DNA of 32,005 nucleotides. It comes from a virus. The stretch lies in IMG/VR virus record IMGVR_UViG_3300032116_000849, positions 1 to 32,005 of that record. One strand, written 5' to 3'. Of this stretch, positions 31,690 to 32,005 are shown piece by piece. Each line of letters opens with the position of its first letter. Positions within the stretch are counted from its first letter, which is position 1. A model generated the notes under the pieces. The model was not told where the DNA came from and searched no databases. It was given only the letters and a program-made list of their open reading frames with translations. The position numbers and the translations under genes were made by a program.

Positions 31690-31696
31690 CTGGTTT

Positions 31697-31766
31697 ATAG
31701 CGTCCCGGATTCAAACCGGGCAACCGTGCATTGTCTGCCTGCGTGTACTCACCACACCGCCGCTAC
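31697..31766 (-). ncRNA. tRNA-like element, possibly degenerate tRNA
   Basis: Seventy bases on the minus strand have a perfect T-arm (CCCGG, loop TTTGAAT, CCGGG), an acceptor-like stem (GTAGCG with CGCTAT, one G-T pair) and a D-arm-like hairpin (GTGT with ACAC). Spacing is close to that of a tRNA, but the anticodon stem does not pair (CAGGC against GCACG) and no T precedes a plausible anticodon. It could be a decayed tRNA, a tRNA mimic or chance. A functional tRNA is not supported. Confidence 0.35.
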
Positions 31767-31772
31767 AAACCC

Positions 31773-32005
31773 TTAGGCGCCAGGGCTTCCGTAGATGCCA
31801 AGCGGGTCCGAGACCCCGAACGAATATCGCTCTCGTGCCTTGTAACGAGCGTTGCCCGTGTCGAAGTCAGCGTCCATTGACGTAGCCATAGGCACACGCA
31901 CGAAGTGCTTCAGACCGTTGGGCACATCCGTGGTCAGGAACCACGCATTGGTGTCGGTCAAGAAGTGGTTAACGGTATATCCCTCAGGGATGGAACCGTT
32001 GTTCT
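31773..32005 (-). CDS. Major capsid protein, C-terminal part only
   Basis: The frame enters from the window edge and ends at a TAA at 31773. The visible 76 or so residues include SIPEGYTVNHFLTDTNAWFL, KHFVRVPMATSMDADFDTGN and RYKARERYSFGVSDPLGIYG, ending SPGA. This end (GLKHFVR, DFDTGN, RYKARERYSFG) is what I recognise as the C-terminus of a major capsid protein found in many tailed phages. The start lies outside the window. A terminator follows. Confidence 0.85.
   Translation of the reverse strand, partial: NNGSIPEGYTVNHFLTDTNAWFLTTDVPNGLKHFVRVPMATSMDADFDTGNARYKARERYSFGVSDPLGIYGSPGA

Larger units (their letters stand above)
31568..31772. other. Intergenic gap, largest in the window (205 bases)
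   Basis: No open frame on either strand is supported. It holds a minus-strand intrinsic terminator and a tRNA-like sequence, described separately. I see no convincing sigma-70 promoter in it on the minus strand, but a phage-specific or weak promoter cannot be excluded. Confidence 0.7.

Overview
The window is a stretch of a tailed double-stranded DNA phage genome (class Caudoviricetes). About 33 genes lie head to tail on the minus strand, so the text reads from position 32005 down to 1. Start and stop codons usually touch or overlap by 1-11 bases. No gene is supported on the plus strand. No host gene, integrase, polymerase or terminase is in view. The base composition is fairly GC-rich, and the gene set resembles uncultured freshwater phages with short tails (podovirus type). 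That comparison is from memory of protein families, not from a search.

Layout in transcription order. (1) 32005-31568: the C-terminal end of the major capsid protein, then the only real intergenic gap, with a tRNA-like sequence and a clear terminator. (2) 31567-29320: a head-proximal cluster of small proteins: a capsid-associated protein, a small exterior-type protein, a DUF6321-like protein, a 57-residue membrane protein, and three Lys/Gly-rich basic proteins. (3) 29316-26187: an FG-rich protein with a dockerin-like calcium loop, a head-tail adaptor-like protein, a zinc-ribbon protein and two tiny basic proteins. (4) 26156-22031: a second adaptor-like protein, an inserted HNH endonuclease, a conserved virion protein and an 808-residue repeat fibre. 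(5) 22028-17214: a 53-residue protein, a glycosyltransferase, a methyltransferase, a protein made of fourteen 22-residue repeats, and a tail fibre with an S74 self-cleaving chaperone. (6) 17202-15870: two small proteins, a GH108-type muramidase and a membrane protein, which look like the lysis cassette. (7) 15862-1: an inserted GIY-YIG endonuclease, a P22-gp10-like tail protein, a conserved virion protein, four large low-complexity or repeat-rich proteins, and a partial giant polyvalent protein (at least 1571 residues) with a zinc metallopeptidase HELTH site.

Together the genes build the head exterior, connector, short tail, fibres and probably ejected internal proteins, and lyse the cell. 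The most unusual points are a Gly-Gly motif that recurs in seven structural proteins, the FG-rich protein with an EF-hand/dockerin loop, four kinds of protein repeat arrays, a glycosyltransferase and methyltransferase between fibre genes, and two AT-rich homing endonucleases placed neatly at gene junctions.
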